Below, piece by piece: positions 1 to 9,023 of a DNA stretch of 18,301 nucleotides (the stretch's first letter is position 1; each line of letters begins with the position of its first letter). The notes beneath the pieces are model-generated. The model worked only from the letters and a program-made list of their open reading frames with translations, did not search any database and was not told the DNA's origin. Position numbers and translations under genes: made by a program. The stretch comes from Botryococcus braunii (lineage: Eukaryota; Chlorophyta; Trebouxiophyceae): contig KV908663.1 in NCBI GenBank assembly GCA_002005505.1, positions 48,510-66,810 of the forward strand. The letters are read 5' to 3'.

Positions 1-144
1 ACGCTTCCGCTGTCAATCAACTGTTGGCCTAGCACTAGTGGTTCAGAGTCGTTTGTCAACATTGAGTACGAGAGTACAGTTGATTTCGATCTCCACAACC
101 TCGTTGTTGCAATCCCTGTCTCGCAGGCTCCCCGGGTGAACCAG
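1..144 (+). CDS. ARCN1: Coatomer subunit delta (delta-COP/archain), penultimate exon, partial
   Basis: Frame 1 is open from the first base and ends at a strong splice donor (CCAG|GTATGT, intron starts at 145). It encodes 48 residues that I recognise as the mu-homology domain of delta-COP: PLSINCWPS near the start, then FVNIEYE, FDLHNLVVAIPV and the APRVNQ stretch just before the next exon. Delta-COP is a subunit of the COPI coat. It forms the medium chain of the F-subcomplex and acts in Golgi-to-ER and intra-Golgi retrograde transport; its C-terminal mu-homology domain is known to bind tethering factors. The exon ends in phase 0 and joins the exon at 512 without disturbing the frame. The rest of the gene (longin-like N-terminus and linker) lies left of the window. 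Confidence 0.93.
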
Positions 145-511
145 GTATGTTTCCATCTGTCAGCAGCTCAATCCGCTTGTCCCTATTGCGTCTTCAGATA
201 TTTTCATCATCCCCCTCATTTTCCATCAGGGTTTTTCAGGATAGGAATCTCTTGCTAAACAGCATAACGGTCCATTATCCGTTGCATTACGGCAATCCTC
301 CTCAAGTTATCTGGTTAGTCTTCCTTACTGTTACATGCTCACCCATGCACCCCCCCCCCCCTTCCCACCCAAACACTCACACATACACACACCCCGCTCT
401 GGTGCATGCGTGAGCAGGGAGGTAACTGGCGAGAGAATTGCTTTGAGTTGATTCACGTCTTGTTTACTCAAGTGGTTTGAAAGACGCCCAAGGACGTTGC
501 TGGCATGACAG
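145..511 (+). other. Intron of the delta-COP gene
   Basis: A 367-bp GT-AG intron between the two delta-COP exons (GTATGT donor at 145, ATGACAG acceptor ending at 511). It holds a C-run and a CA-rich pyrimidine stretch around 349-395. Open frames inside it show no coding character. Confidence 0.9.
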
Positions 512-778
512 GTGGATGGAGACTGGCAATTTGATAGCAGGAAGAGGCTGCTGTTGTGGAAAATCGACTTGGTGGACCAATCCAATAAAACAGGGTCCAT
601 GGAATTTGTGCTGCCCGCGACATCGCCAGATTCCTTTTTTCCGGTGGAGGTTTCCTTCACGGCCAGCCACACTCTCTGTGACGTTGCTGTCACGGGTGTT
701 AGCACTGTAACAGATGGCTCACCAGCAAAGTATGCATGCAAATCAGTTCTTGGGGTGGAATCATACCAGGTTTTGTAG
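512..778 (+). CDS. ARCN1: Coatomer subunit delta (delta-COP/archain), terminal exon
   Basis: The exon starts after the acceptor ending at 511 with Val-Asp-Gly-Asp-Trp and runs 88 codons to TAG at 776-778. It reads as the end of the delta-COP mu-homology domain: VDGDWQFDSRK, LLLWKIDLVDQSNKTGSMEF, then FFPVEVSF, and a C-terminus ending ESYQVL. Animal and plant archains have the same order (G-E/D-W/Y-R-x-D-S-R, then S-G-S-M/L-E-F, then F-F-P-V-x-V-x-F), and a YQV-type C-terminus fits the green lineage. Length and frame are normal and nothing is broken. Together with the upstream exon this supplies the end of one strand of the MHD beta-sandwich. The 3' UTR begins at 779; I saw no decisive polyadenylation signal. 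Confidence 0.95.
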   Translation: MDGDWQFDSRKRLLLWKIDLVDQSNKTGSMEFVLPATSPDSFFPVEVSFTASHTLCDVAVTGVSTVTDGSPAKYACKSVLGVESYQVL

Positions 779-1376
779 GCTGTACGGAAAAGAAAGTCCC
801 TAGTGGTGGCCATTTTAAGGTGACCCAGTCTTGTCAGATTGCAGCTGCAGTGTGCCTGCTTGATTTGCCATGTTGCTTGATGGGACTCAAGTTTTGGGCC
901 TGGCAGCAGGTGTTTAGGGACTGTTGCTCTGAAGAGACTTTGGTATTAAAGAAGCTTAGATCAAGGGAATGTCTTAGTGGGGCAGGTGTATTGATAGGGT
1001 TTTTTACGTTACAAACATATGTTCGGTAATATGATGGGCAGGGATGTTAATATTGTTGTTAGAGAGCCAGTGTGGGAGTGGGTACTGCTGGTATGTGTGC
1101 AACACAGGGATGATGGTGTGCCAATTGATGTTTGGCCAAGCACCCACCCACCCACACTTCCCACCCACATGCTGGTTAAAAGTTCATGCTGGTCACATCC
1201 TGATGAATGCCAGTCTAAGGATTGCTGATGACCACATGGCAGTGCCATTTGGCAATGCCATTTAAACTATATTCTTGGAGGATGTGCATATCTGGAGGAC
1301 CTTTGCAGCTGCTTTTTCAGGAGGTTTTGCGCCATTCTTTTCCTATTGTTCAGCATGTGGTTGCGCACACGGGCAA

Positions 1377-1378
<2 letters not shown>
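779..1378. other. 3' UTR and intergenic stretch, no gene seen
   Basis: This follows the delta-COP stop codon. Open frames of 60-100 codons exist on both strands but lack recognisable motifs or convincing splice structure. The first few hundred bases are probably the delta-COP 3' UTR. Confidence 0.5.

Positions 1379-1470
<92 letters not shown>
1379..1470. repeat. (AC)n microsatellite
   Basis: About 46 dinucleotide units of AC, with one interruption (G for A at 1415). The tract creates spurious Thr-His and Val-Cys ORFs on both strands. Long alternating purine-pyrimidine tracts of this kind can adopt Z-DNA. Confidence 0.98.
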
Positions 1471-1474
<4 letters not shown>

Positions 1475-1587
1475 AGAGGGGGGGGGAGGGAGAGAGAGAG
1501 GGGGGATGGAGGGGGGGCTGGAGAGATAGAGAGAGGGGAGTGGGGAGGGAGGGAGTATGGGAGGTAGAGGAAGAAAGGAGAAGAGTG
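1471..1587. repeat. GA/G-rich homopurine tract abutting the AC repeat
   Basis: Directly after the AC repeat the plus strand becomes almost pure purine (AGAGAG, runs of 5-8 G, GGAGGGAG) to about 1587, with few pyrimidine interruptions. It is low complexity and non-coding. Confidence 0.9.
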
Positions 1588-1934
1588 CTGATGTATTGTT
1601 GCAATAATCCGGGCTGATACTAATGTGGTGCTCTGCTCTTGCAAAGTGAAGTCACTCAAGCTCTGTCCGGAGAGCAAGAAGGGGGAATTGGTGCAGAGAC
1701 GTAAGGCAGAGAGCATGGTGACTAGAAGAGTGGATGGAAATCATGTGCATGCGAGCATTAAAGGGGAAGATGCATGCTAAAAGGTGTCTTTCTTCAGGGC
1801 GTACTTCACGAACTTGTGCCATTGTGGTTTGCAGTGGTGAACAACTCAGTGTAGTATCTGTCTTGGATACACCCAGTTACGTTCATTGTATATTTACATT
1901 TGGGCTGGTCAATTGTGGGGATCCCTCCTGATTG
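1588..1934. other. Intergenic, nothing recognised
   Basis: Only short ORFs without motifs. No RNA gene or repeat was recognised. Confidence 0.5.
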
Positions 1935-2514
1935 TCATAGGATGGGAGACTCAAGCTCCAGTGACAACCCTGCTACGCCAATTGCCAGAGCTATGCAGGC
2001 TCCGTGGCACTCCCGGGATTCAAAGCAAGCCGCATGGACTGGCACCACAGTCCAATGCCTTTCCAAACCAAACCTAACTTTGTCATGCAGTTCAATACGA
2101 ACACCAGAAATTATGCATTCTACACACAGATACTTTTGCAAACCTAGTGCAGTACTTTTGGACAACTGTGGTACATCATCTTCTGTCAACACAAGTAATT
2201 GCTGGCCAGATAACCACGGCAACAATGCCTTATGAGGTGGAGTCTGAGGATTAAATATCTTGGGATGCAGCCGTCTCCATCTCAAATGCTGCAAGTTTTG
2301 TAAAAGTAACTCGCGCACAAAGTTTTGGCCCGTCAACCTGGGATTTTGGCCGATCTATGGGTTGCATGTGTGATACTTCTACTACAACCTGCCCTTTGAA
2401 AAGAAACGACATGGTGCAGGAGGCACTGGTAGCAGTACTTTGGCTCCTACAACCAACAGGTTTTTTGACTTGCCAGGTCTGACACAACCAATCTGTCATT
2501 TTTGATCTCGCCAT
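1935..2514 (-). CDS. Candidate minus-strand coding region, unknown product, frame changes inside
   Basis: From an ATG at 2514 one minus frame is open to a stop at 2251 (motifs GQVVVEVSHMQPIDRPKSQ and LCARVTFTKLAAFEMET). A second frame overlaps it and continues to 1935 (SGQQLLVLTEDDVPQ, KYLCVECIISGVRIELHDK). They can be joined in phase by a possible intron of about 94 bp: weak donor CAG|GTTGAC after 2338, good pyrimidine-rich acceptor CCTCAG ending at 2244, giving a second exon at 2243-2079. The alternative is a single gene with a frameshift. I do not recognise the protein. The plus strand is also open at 1942-2235, so the strand is uncertain. Amino-acid composition looks more protein-like than the surrounding shadow frames, and this is the only support. 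Confidence 0.3.
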
Positions 2515-2519
2515 CAATC

Positions 2520-3690
2520 AACCAGTTGCAACTGGCCCACGGTTGGATTTAAACAGCCCAGAAGCGATTGCTAACTTTGCTAATACCGCTTCGGTCGATC
2601 GTTATGGATGCTCATACCCATAATTTCGTGGTTCTACCTCGACGGCTTGTCAAAGCGTGCCAGTTCAACACGGTCTTACTTATGACTTGAGGGGTGCATG
2701 GGTGACCAATATCTCAGGACCTTGGCCGATCATGCGTCAGTTCTCTCAAGTGCGCAGTTATGCGAATGCATCTTAAGATTTGTGATGGCAACATATGTAC
2801 ATGTAGGGATTGGTACCCCTGCTCGCAAACGTTGAGCCAGTATGAGTTCTGAGAACCAGCTCAATAAGCTACCGAGCGCTGTAAAAAAGAGTTTTGCATC
2901 TTGCGACCTTAAAAAAGCATCTTGCCACTTTTAAAGGCAAATTTGTTTATTTAAATGGGCGTTCAACTGCATGCCAGATTGGCACTGCCATGACTAAAGC
3001 TTGGATATAATCATCCACCATCGTACACATATCGTTGAACCCAGCCATGCATGTGACTTGTTGAAGTGCTCGTGACAGCTGCATGACAGATCCATAAGTG
3101 TTCAATACTGACGGTGACAGCTACATTGCAGCACAAGTGCCTGCTTCATTGTAGAAGAACAGGGCGACATGCGTGCAAGTTAACGCAAGGCCATGTGCCG
3201 CCACTAATCAGCACTCCACGAATTTATTCTTAAAAAAGCAAGTGTAAACATGTCCCGGCCCTCCCCCTTTAACACTCTTTCCTAGTGCACCAAATTGATG
3301 TGCAAGCTTGGAAAACTTTGTTTTATTTTTTGTTTGTCAGATAACAATGTACCCTGGGCGCTGAAGGCGCAAAATGAACCGTTTCTTTAATTGGGTTAGC
3401 TATGTGTCCGTGCAGTATATCTCTCGAATTCTTGGCTGGGCAATTGGCTTTACTTAAACTGCATATTGGATACCCACTAATGAAACCCATCTCAAAGATG
3501 GAGACATTTTCAAAGAAATATCAACAGATCCTAATTTTAAAACCCCGGATGTAGCGCCCTACCCCCTCACCTAACCTTTGACACAGTACTGTCACTGACT
3601 AGGGAAGCTCAGCGTGGGCTACGGCCTGCAGGTGCTGTTTAAAATCAAACCATGATAAAACCCCCAAGTAAAACAGAAGTAGAAGAAATT
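2520..3690. other. Intergenic stretch without genes
   Basis: No open frame of note lies on either strand between about 2520 and 3640. A small imperfect duplication (GCATCTTGC plus a T/A-rich follow-up) sits at about 2896-2935. Nothing else was recognised. Confidence 0.6.
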
Positions 3691-3800
3691 TCCCTGCAAA
3701 GAAAGCTGAGCAGCAAAGAAAGCTGATATATCCATGCAAAGAAAGCTGAGCAGCACAGATCCTTTAAAGGATCTTTGCTGCTCAGCTTTCTTTGCAGGGA
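3691..3800. repeat. Foldback repeat: near-perfect long palindrome plus an extra upstream copy of one arm
   Basis: The unit TGCAAAGAAAGCTGAGCAGC occurs directly at 3695 and again at 3735, with a shorter copy (GCAAAGAAAGCTGA) at 3713-3726, and inverted at 3776-3796. Segment 3735-3796 is a palindrome with 31-bp arms, a single mismatch (C3756 opposite T3775) and no loop, centred on CCTTTAAAGG. The upstream copy at 3691-3719 is an exact 29-bp inverted match to 3772-3800. Two alternative hairpins therefore compete for the same right arm. Such a structure fits a foldback transposon relic, a cruciform, or a small-RNA hairpin precursor if transcribed. No terminal target duplication is evident. Confidence 0.95.
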
Positions 3801-3984
3801 TACACGCCTGCCTTTAGAAATCCCAATGTTCTGCTGTCTATCAAAGAAATAGAACAGCACATATGTGTATCACTGCTGGCCTTCTAAAGGTACCCCCCTG
3901 GTTACAATTTTCTTCACGCCTCCTTTCCCAACTGAACTTTTGATGGTGTATTCGCGGCTGAATTCTGATCGAGCCCGACCACAG

Positions 3985-4022
3985 TGCACTTTTGTTTAGG
4001 GCACATGCCCTTTTGTTTAGGG
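3985..4022. repeat. Short direct repeat CTTTTGTTTAGGG x2
   Basis: A 13-bp unit appears at about 3988-4000 and again at 4010-4022, giving a 22-bp period. It is too short to classify. Confidence 0.7.
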
Positions 4023-4184
4023 GCAAGATAAGGTGAGACCTTGCACTTCGACCGCCTCCCTCTGGTTCTGATCATGACACAGATAACCAGAAAAGGGAGA
4101 TGAGCTTATGATACCCTTACCATACAATATATCGACTTCTTCATTAATCAGAAAGCATGCCTGCGCACGAATGAGTATCCTTAC

Positions 4185-4248
4185 CGTGCCAAATATAGTG
4201 AAGTCACGTAATGATGTCCCTGTAATATTGTACAACTTCACGACAACG
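4185..4248 (-). CDS. Candidate short exon, unknown product
   Basis: A minus-strand segment bounded by CTTCAG (acceptor side, ending at 4249) and a strong donor ACG|GTAAGG. It encodes VVVKLYNITGTSLRDFTIF followed by Gly-Thr in one open frame. The alternation of hydrophobic residues looks like a beta-strand domain. No neighbouring exon could be phased onto it with confidence. It could belong to a minus-strand gene that also includes 4880-5022. Confidence 0.22.
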
Positions 4249-4879
4249 CTGAAGTCAGCCGTTGCATTTTAAAACTCCACGGGTGCGGTCCAACCATGCC
4301 TAAGCGCATGGCGGGTAACTTCGATCACCACTCAACAGGCAAGTTCCTTTCTAATGAAAATATTTATTTGTGTTGCAGGCGGATATCCTCAGTCCATATC
4401 CGAGCTCCAAGACAAGGATCAAGCCTGTGATTGGTGCTGGAAATGCCTGTTTCAAGAAACCTGATTAAAAACCATTCTGGCTCGGCCACGGCAGATTCCT
4501 AATGCTGAACCCCCAAGTCAGATGTGGCCTCTGCCGGACTCGGGCCTTTTTTAACACATCTTCAAGAAAAAAAACTCGCACACACACACAAAAACAAAAT
4601 AAGGGGGCCGACGAAAAGTGTACAGCAGTTTCAGAACCTGCTGCTGCGGGGTCCTCTGAATGCAACCTTCCATGGTTGAAATGCCAAGGTGCCTTCTTGC
4701 TGATCAAGCTAGGAGTTTAGCACAGGAGATACCCGCGCACTTGGCATGATCATCATCCGCCGTGAGCTTCAGACATCTCTTCTGTACACGTCTTTGCTAA
4801 ATTTTGTTTCATCCAGCTTATCCTAGGCAGAGATCACCCGAAATTGTGGGCAGATAGCGTGTTGACCAAACAAAGCTAC
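4249..4879. other. Intergenic or intronic, nothing recognised
   Basis: Contains a short CA-rich patch near 4578-4600. Overlapping frames on both strands around 4465-4720 look like chance ORFs. Confidence 0.45.
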
Positions 4880-5022
4880 CATGAGCCATATATCTGGTCG
4901 CATCTGTAACTCATGACGCACTTTTAGAAGGTCTTGACAATAACTGGGGAAAAGCAAACATGAGTTCCTCAAGTCTTGGATGCGCACGAGCACCATCAAT
5001 GAATCGTCATAGCCGCGCTGGC
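4880..5022 (-). CDS. Candidate exon, unknown product
   Basis: A minus-strand 143-bp segment with a good acceptor (TTTGTCCCGCACAG) just upstream and ATG|GTAGCT as donor. It encodes 47 residues including GYDDSLMVLVRIQDLRNS and LLKVRHELQMRPDIWLM. It enters in phase 1 and leaves in phase 0. I do not recognise the family. It lies downstream of the terminal exon of the PA14 gene, so it would be a separate gene. Support is splice sites plus residue composition only. Confidence 0.25.
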
Positions 5023-5039
5023 CTGTGCGGGACAAAGAC

Positions 5040-5461
5040 CCTGTTTCATGACCAACTGACAGTGGCGAGAAGAAATCATGTGGAATCTATCCAATCTCAA
5101 TATTGATGAATGATGAATGAAGAAATAACCCTGCCCATATCATGGCCACCAGGAATTTTACGAGAGGAATTGCATGCTCTGAAGCATTCTAGAAGATCTC
5201 AGTATGAAGTGAAATACTGAACAGCCATTCAAATAAACTGCCGTGTAAACCCAAAACATGGTCATTAAAAATTAAACATTATATGACGAAATGCATGTCG
5301 ATAATAATTTTTCCAACTGGCAACTTTCCCTTATGAGACGCTACGGGGAAAGAAATCGCATGTGCAACACTGCATGGCAATGTACAACACATGTGCTTTC
5401 CATGCCTGGTGGCAGAGCTCCCTAGGAGGCAAAGCCATTGATCTGCTCCGATTCCAGAGCC
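5040..5461. other. Probable 3' UTR of the minus-strand PA14-like gene and intergenic DNA
   Basis: Lies just downstream (leftward) of the stop codon of the gene ending at 5462. AT-rich at 5230-5320; a small TGATGAA duplication sits at about 5105-5120. No AATAAA or TGTAA signal stood out on the minus strand. Confidence 0.4.
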
Positions 5462-6226
5462 CTAGTCGAAGCTGGACTGGCCCGCCAAAACTTCCTTTGT
5501 TCTCTGCCACATCAAATGGAGTCTGTTTGCGACACGAGCCATGAAGCAATTACGCTGCGGCCCTTTCACGACTTCCTCCTCGTTGGGATGCTGCTGCTCA
5601 GGCTCTCTTGACGTAGTCTGAGATGCGTCCTGCCCATTCCCTGCCATATCTGCTGATGTAGAAGCTCCATCCAGCGGAGTAGCGATGGTTGAGCTGGCCA
5701 TGGGTCTGCTCCCTGCTTCCACGTCGACACTATTCACTTCATCCATGTCGCCCTTTTCCAGGGCCAAGCTGCTGGCCGCAGACCCAAAAAGCACGACAAA
5801 GTCTTCCTGACGCTCATGGCGCATCGCTTCTGCACCAGTTGATTGATCAGCTGACATGGCGGAGGTTGCAGGGAGTGCAGCGCTAGCATCCGTTTGCAGC
5901 ACGCTTTGCGGTGCAGTTTGTGTGAGCTCTTCCGAGGGAAGGGGAGTTGCGAAACCAAGTGGGATTGTGTCTTTACTGGTGGGTTCCACAGGCTGGATAC
6001 GAAGAAGCAGCGCATCCATTCGGGACTGTTCTCTGGTCTCAACCGGGGATTCTGTATTTGTTGGTAAGTCCTCCCAAGCCCACGGCAGGGTTGACGCGAG
6101 TGGCAAGGGATACTGCTCGATGTAGGTCTCCACAGAAAGCAACTCCTGGTGACCAAACCCACAAAGACATGAGTAAACATGCGAACTCTCTGATTTTTGG
6201 AGTGGTAATGGCCCAGGACGTCTAGG
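5462..6226 (-). CDS. PA14-like surface protein, terminal exon (acidic Ser/Thr-rich C-terminus)
   Basis: A minus-strand exon following an excellent acceptor (AAATTTTCTTGCAG, ending at 6227). It runs 254 codons in phase 0 to a TAG at 5464-5462. The start is basic and Pro-rich (PRRPGPLPLQKSES). The body is acidic and rich in Ser, Thr, Ala and Glu (for example DMDEVNSVDVEAGS), and the end is a positively charged, helix-like stretch (RVANRLHLMWQRTKEVLAG). No membrane span, catalytic motif or known domain was recognised; it may be a disordered tail. The phase agrees exactly with the donor at 6966. The clean open frame over 765 bp, far longer than chance at this composition, supports it as coding. 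Confidence 0.6.
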   Translation of the reverse strand, partial: PRRPGPLPLQKSESSHVYSCLCGFGHQELLSVETYIEQYPLPLASTLPWAWEDLPTNTESPVETREQSRMDALLLRIQPVEPTSKDTIPLGFATPLPSEELTQTAPQSVLQTDASAALPATSAMSADQSTGAEAMRHERQEDFVVLFGSAASSLALEKGDMDEVNSVDVEAGSRPMASSTIATPLDGASTSADMAGNGQDASQTTSREPEQQHPNEEEVVKGPQRNCFMARVANRLHLMWQRTKEVLAGQSSFD

Positions 6227-6965
6227 CTGCAAGAAAATTTGGTTGCTTCAATTTGGATCTCAAGCAATGATGCCAGTACCACTGCGGAGAAGCAGTTATA
6301 ACACAAAGACAAGGAACTGGGTTATATTGGAAAAAGGATATCAGGTATGGTCTGCTCGCAGGTAACAAAGGGGTAACAAGGGGTGCACGGGCATCATGCT
6401 TTCGTGTGCCAGACAGCGCTTGTGTATGGCGTTTCCTCCGTGCGTCCTATCAGCTTTGCTTTCAACATTCTCAAAATCTCCATCCCACCCGCATTCTATT
6501 CCTGGCTCCTTGCCATCTCCCCCGATGCCGTCGCATCGTGCATCTCGGGTTTCTTCACGTCTGTTTCAAGCTCCATTCTCGTCGGGTGGGAGAGGGGTGT
6601 GGGGGAGAGGGGGTAGGGACGGAAAGGAAAGGGATGGGGGGGGGCACAGAGGATTCGCGGGAAGGGAAGGGTGGGGGGGGGTGGAGTTAGGGACAGGAGG
6701 ACTGTCTTGTGCATATGTATTTGTCGTGCATGCACGCTCAGTTTCTTGCGAGCTTTCAGCTCACAGTTGCACACCTTCAATGCAATTGACGCTAACATGC
6801 ATGTTCAGCACATCCATAGCCATCCCCCTACATTATACAGAACACTTTCATAGGCTACGAAACCATGTGTTATGCATGCGCTTGCTAGCATGCCCACTTC
6901 TAAGGCATGGTAAAGAAGATCCAGCTTCTCTGCGACAACAGGGCCGCCGATCAGCTGTGGAATAC
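6227..6965 (-). other. Intron with G-quadruplex-prone homopurine tract
   Basis: A 739-bp intron between CAG|GTATTC (minus, starting at 6965) and CTTGCAG (ending at 6227), joining phase 0 to phase 0. Its centre (about 6587-6690) is strongly G-rich on the plus strand, therefore C-rich in the transcript. Confidence 0.5.
6659..6681 (+). other. Potential G-quadruplex
   Basis: Four G-runs with loops of 2, 2 and 1 bases (GGG AA GGG AA GGG T then nine G) lie on the plus strand inside the intron of the minus-strand gene. A second G8 run sits at about 6637. Confidence 0.75.
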
Positions 6966-8258
6966 CTGTAGTTGGACGAAGGAGGAAGCCTGCTCCACCA
7001 TGCGTTGATAGACCGGGTATGAGAGGCTGACAGCCACCTCCGTTGGATAATCAAAGTCTTGCTCCGCCAGGACCCTCGATTTCGGCAAACGTGGGTGAGT
7101 TGTGAACTTGAAAATAATCGGCTGACAGCCTGGGCCGCACTTGTCTGAGCCATACCCGTAACTGCCATGCCCATATCCTGCTGCCAGAGGCGGTGCACCA
7201 TATCCTCCCCATGCTCTCGGAGTGCTTCCATACCCATACGCCCCGGAATGGACAACGGGCGGAAAGGTTGTGTGGGCAGAGAGGGGCTGGGCTGTGCTTT
7301 GAGAGGTTGCGTTGACCAGGGGCTCCCCGGACGCAATTGCTGATGAAGAAGCATTGACGGAAGTGGGTGCATGTCTTGGATAAGTACCTCGATGGGAAGG
7401 TGCGGGCGCATTTGTTGGAGCACCTGCGGGGGCGGCGGCCGGGCTGATGTGCAATCCAGTGTGAGTCCCATCCGCGGTTGAGGGGGCCACCCCATAAGCA
7501 GAAGGCTTTCTATGGGGTGCAGGAGCTGGTGCACCATATGACTTAACGGAGCCGGTTGGTAGACCGTATTGGAGATGCAAATCTCCATAAGTACCAGGTA
7601 GGGGAGCTAACGCACGGGCTCCATATCCACCATATCCACCATACTGTAGAGGAAATGAAGGGCTTCCGTAGCCACCGCGCAAGGGTGCAAGCGCGGGCGC
7701 CAAGGCCCCAAGTGCCTCAACTGCTGGAGCGGGTGCTCCACTGGGAATGGTAGACGTCTCTCTTGGCTGCTCCTGTGGTGCTGGCGCCACAGCGTGGGCC
7801 TCAGCCAGCTCTGTGGTAACGGTTGGGGATACGGCTGCGATAAGTTGTGCAGGAGCTGGGAGAGGACCGGCCTTGCTGAGAAGGTCAAGGCCATGGGTCA
7901 ATGGAAGGACGGACATTGCAGGTGCAGCCACGGGCTCACCACCTGTTGGAGGTTCCGCGGGGAGCAGGGAAGCATTTGTGGTGGTTAAGGGACCCGCTGC
8001 TGGGAGTACCTCCTGGGTTGCAGAGGGCGAGGCTGCCACAGTTACAATCCGGGTGGGAGGACTTGGGGGAGGATGCTGCCGAATGTGGGCTTTGACTGAG
8101 CTCATGCCTGCCTCATCTGTCCACGAGATGACCTCAGAAGGGAGCGGCGCGGGGGCTATGGCAGCTGGCGGGGGTGGGGAGTAGAAATCTCCACAGCTGT
8201 TTGCTCGGAAAGAGCAGGTCTGCAAGGCCAAACCCGTTGCTGAGCTTACTTTTGACAC
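6966..8258 (-). CDS. PA14-like surface protein, long exon: Pro/Ala-rich region with GYG motifs
   Basis: The frame is open for over 490 codons. The exon is set by an acceptor CATTTGTTTTCAG (ending 8259) and donor CTACAG|GTATTC, 431 codons, phase 0 at both ends. An alternative acceptor GGCCTTGCAG would start it at 8219, also in phase 0. After a Cys-containing start (QTCSFRANSCGDFY) comes SPPPPAA, then a long Pro/Ala/Ser/Thr region with many AP, PA and SP pairs, as in hydroxyproline-rich glycoproteins. A section follows with repeated Gly-Tyr-Gly (GGYGGYGARALAPLPGTYG; GYGHGSYGYGSDKCGPGC). The last 60 residues are ordered-looking (IIFKFTTHPRLPK, DFDYPTEVAVSLSYP). In the green lineage such composition is typical of cell-wall or extracellular-matrix proteins, which is an inference here. 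Antisense frames over 7556-8184 are shadows. Confidence 0.62.
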
Positions 8259-8621
8259 CTGAAAACAAATGACTGCCAAAGACACAGCCGAGGCACCTGC
8301 CAGACTGCTGCGCGGATACCTGTCGATTGCCAGCTGTTTCCCAACTGATCGCATACAGACATCACACTCCCGTGTTTTTTGCTTAGTGCACGATACACAT
8401 AGACCACACGTTCTCCAATGCGCCTGGTGTGCCGTCACCCTTTAACCCCATACAGCCTGAATTCCCTGGAGGAGCTAAGACAAGAAGTGCAACAGGCCCT
8501 TTGCTGTGAGGTGAAAGTCACGGAGACACCACTCGCTACAGGTCAAACGGTCCTATCAAGGGGATGTACTGGTGGGGGCACATCTCTCTTTTCCCTGGTG
8601 ACCGGGGAAGGGGGACAGCAC

Positions 8622-8724
8622 CTCTAAGGGAGGGCAGCAAGTGGAGTCTCGCGAGAAGAGGCTGCAGGAGTCGCAGAGGTACGAAATCTGATAACCAGCT
8701 TTCTTTGTGCGGTGGTTATAGATG
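8622..8724 (-). CDS. PA14-like surface protein, Cys-rich exon
   Basis: A 103-bp exon (acceptor TATACAG ending 8725; weak donor GAG|GTGCTG). It completes the codon left by the upstream exon and encodes CIYNHRTKKAGYQISYLC followed by DSCSLFSRDSTCCPPLE. Six Cys in 35 residues suggest disulfides in an extracellular protein or a small metal site. Phase 2 in and phase 0 out both fit the neighbours. The intron upstream is only 61 bp. The weak donor makes the 3' edge the least certain point of this part of the model. A further open Cys-rich stretch at about 8310-8435 (CGLCVSC, CDVC) could be an alternative exon. Confidence 0.45.
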
Positions 8725-8785
8725 CTGTATACTGAACCCACAGGGATGATCCATAGCTGCAAGATGAAGGCCTGCCCCCACATAC

Positions 8786-8910
8786 CACGCCAATTGTGAT
8801 ATTGTACCACCTCCTTGGCTATTGTTGCTGCCGTTAGGGTACTTCAAGTTGTAACGTGCCGTAATACTAGACCCACCAGCAGAACGTGGTACATGTTTTG
8901 AGGGCAAAAT
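8786..8910 (-). CDS. PA14-like domain, C-terminal exon
   Basis: A 125-bp exon between acceptor CTGCGTTACCTAG and donor GCGTG|GTATGT. It enters in phase 0 from the exon ending at 9024 and leaves in phase 2. It encodes GGSSITARYNLKYPNGS then GGGTISQLA. In PA14 domains the last strands follow the pattern 'x-P-I-x-I-x-Y ... a-x-L-x-L-x-W'. The run ending in Gln-Leu-Ala plus a split codon is in the right place for that end. The match is by eye only. Confidence 0.5.
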
Positions 8911-9023
8911 CTAGGTAACGCAGCTCTTGTTGCCCACCGTACATGGCTTGACGGAGGGCGTTGCCCCTACATGGGCCTGCCCATTAGCATTCACGGAAAC
9001 ATTTCTGTAGAGCTGACACATAC

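Noticed and set aside
1222..1716. ORFs made of Thr-His or Val-Cys repeats on both strands
   Set aside because: They are translations of the AC microsatellite and change with repeat length; no flanking coding signal.
1942..2235. Plus-strand ORF beginning MGDSSSSDNPATPIARAMQA
   Set aside because: The ATG and N-terminus look plausible, but the C-terminal half is unconvincing and the opposite strand has better wording and a good acceptor; recorded as an alternative only.
3988..4022. Interstitial telomere repeats (TTTAGGG twice)
   Set aside because: Only two isolated heptamers 22 bp apart within a larger direct repeat; not a tandem telomeric array.
4465..4720. Overlapping 70-80-codon ORFs on both strands
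   Set aside because: Low-complexity CA patch and no motifs; judged chance.
7556..8184. Plus-strand ORFs inside the Pro/Ala-rich exon
   Set aside because: Antisense shadows of a GC-rich, Pro/Ala/Gly-coding exon; no motifs of their own.
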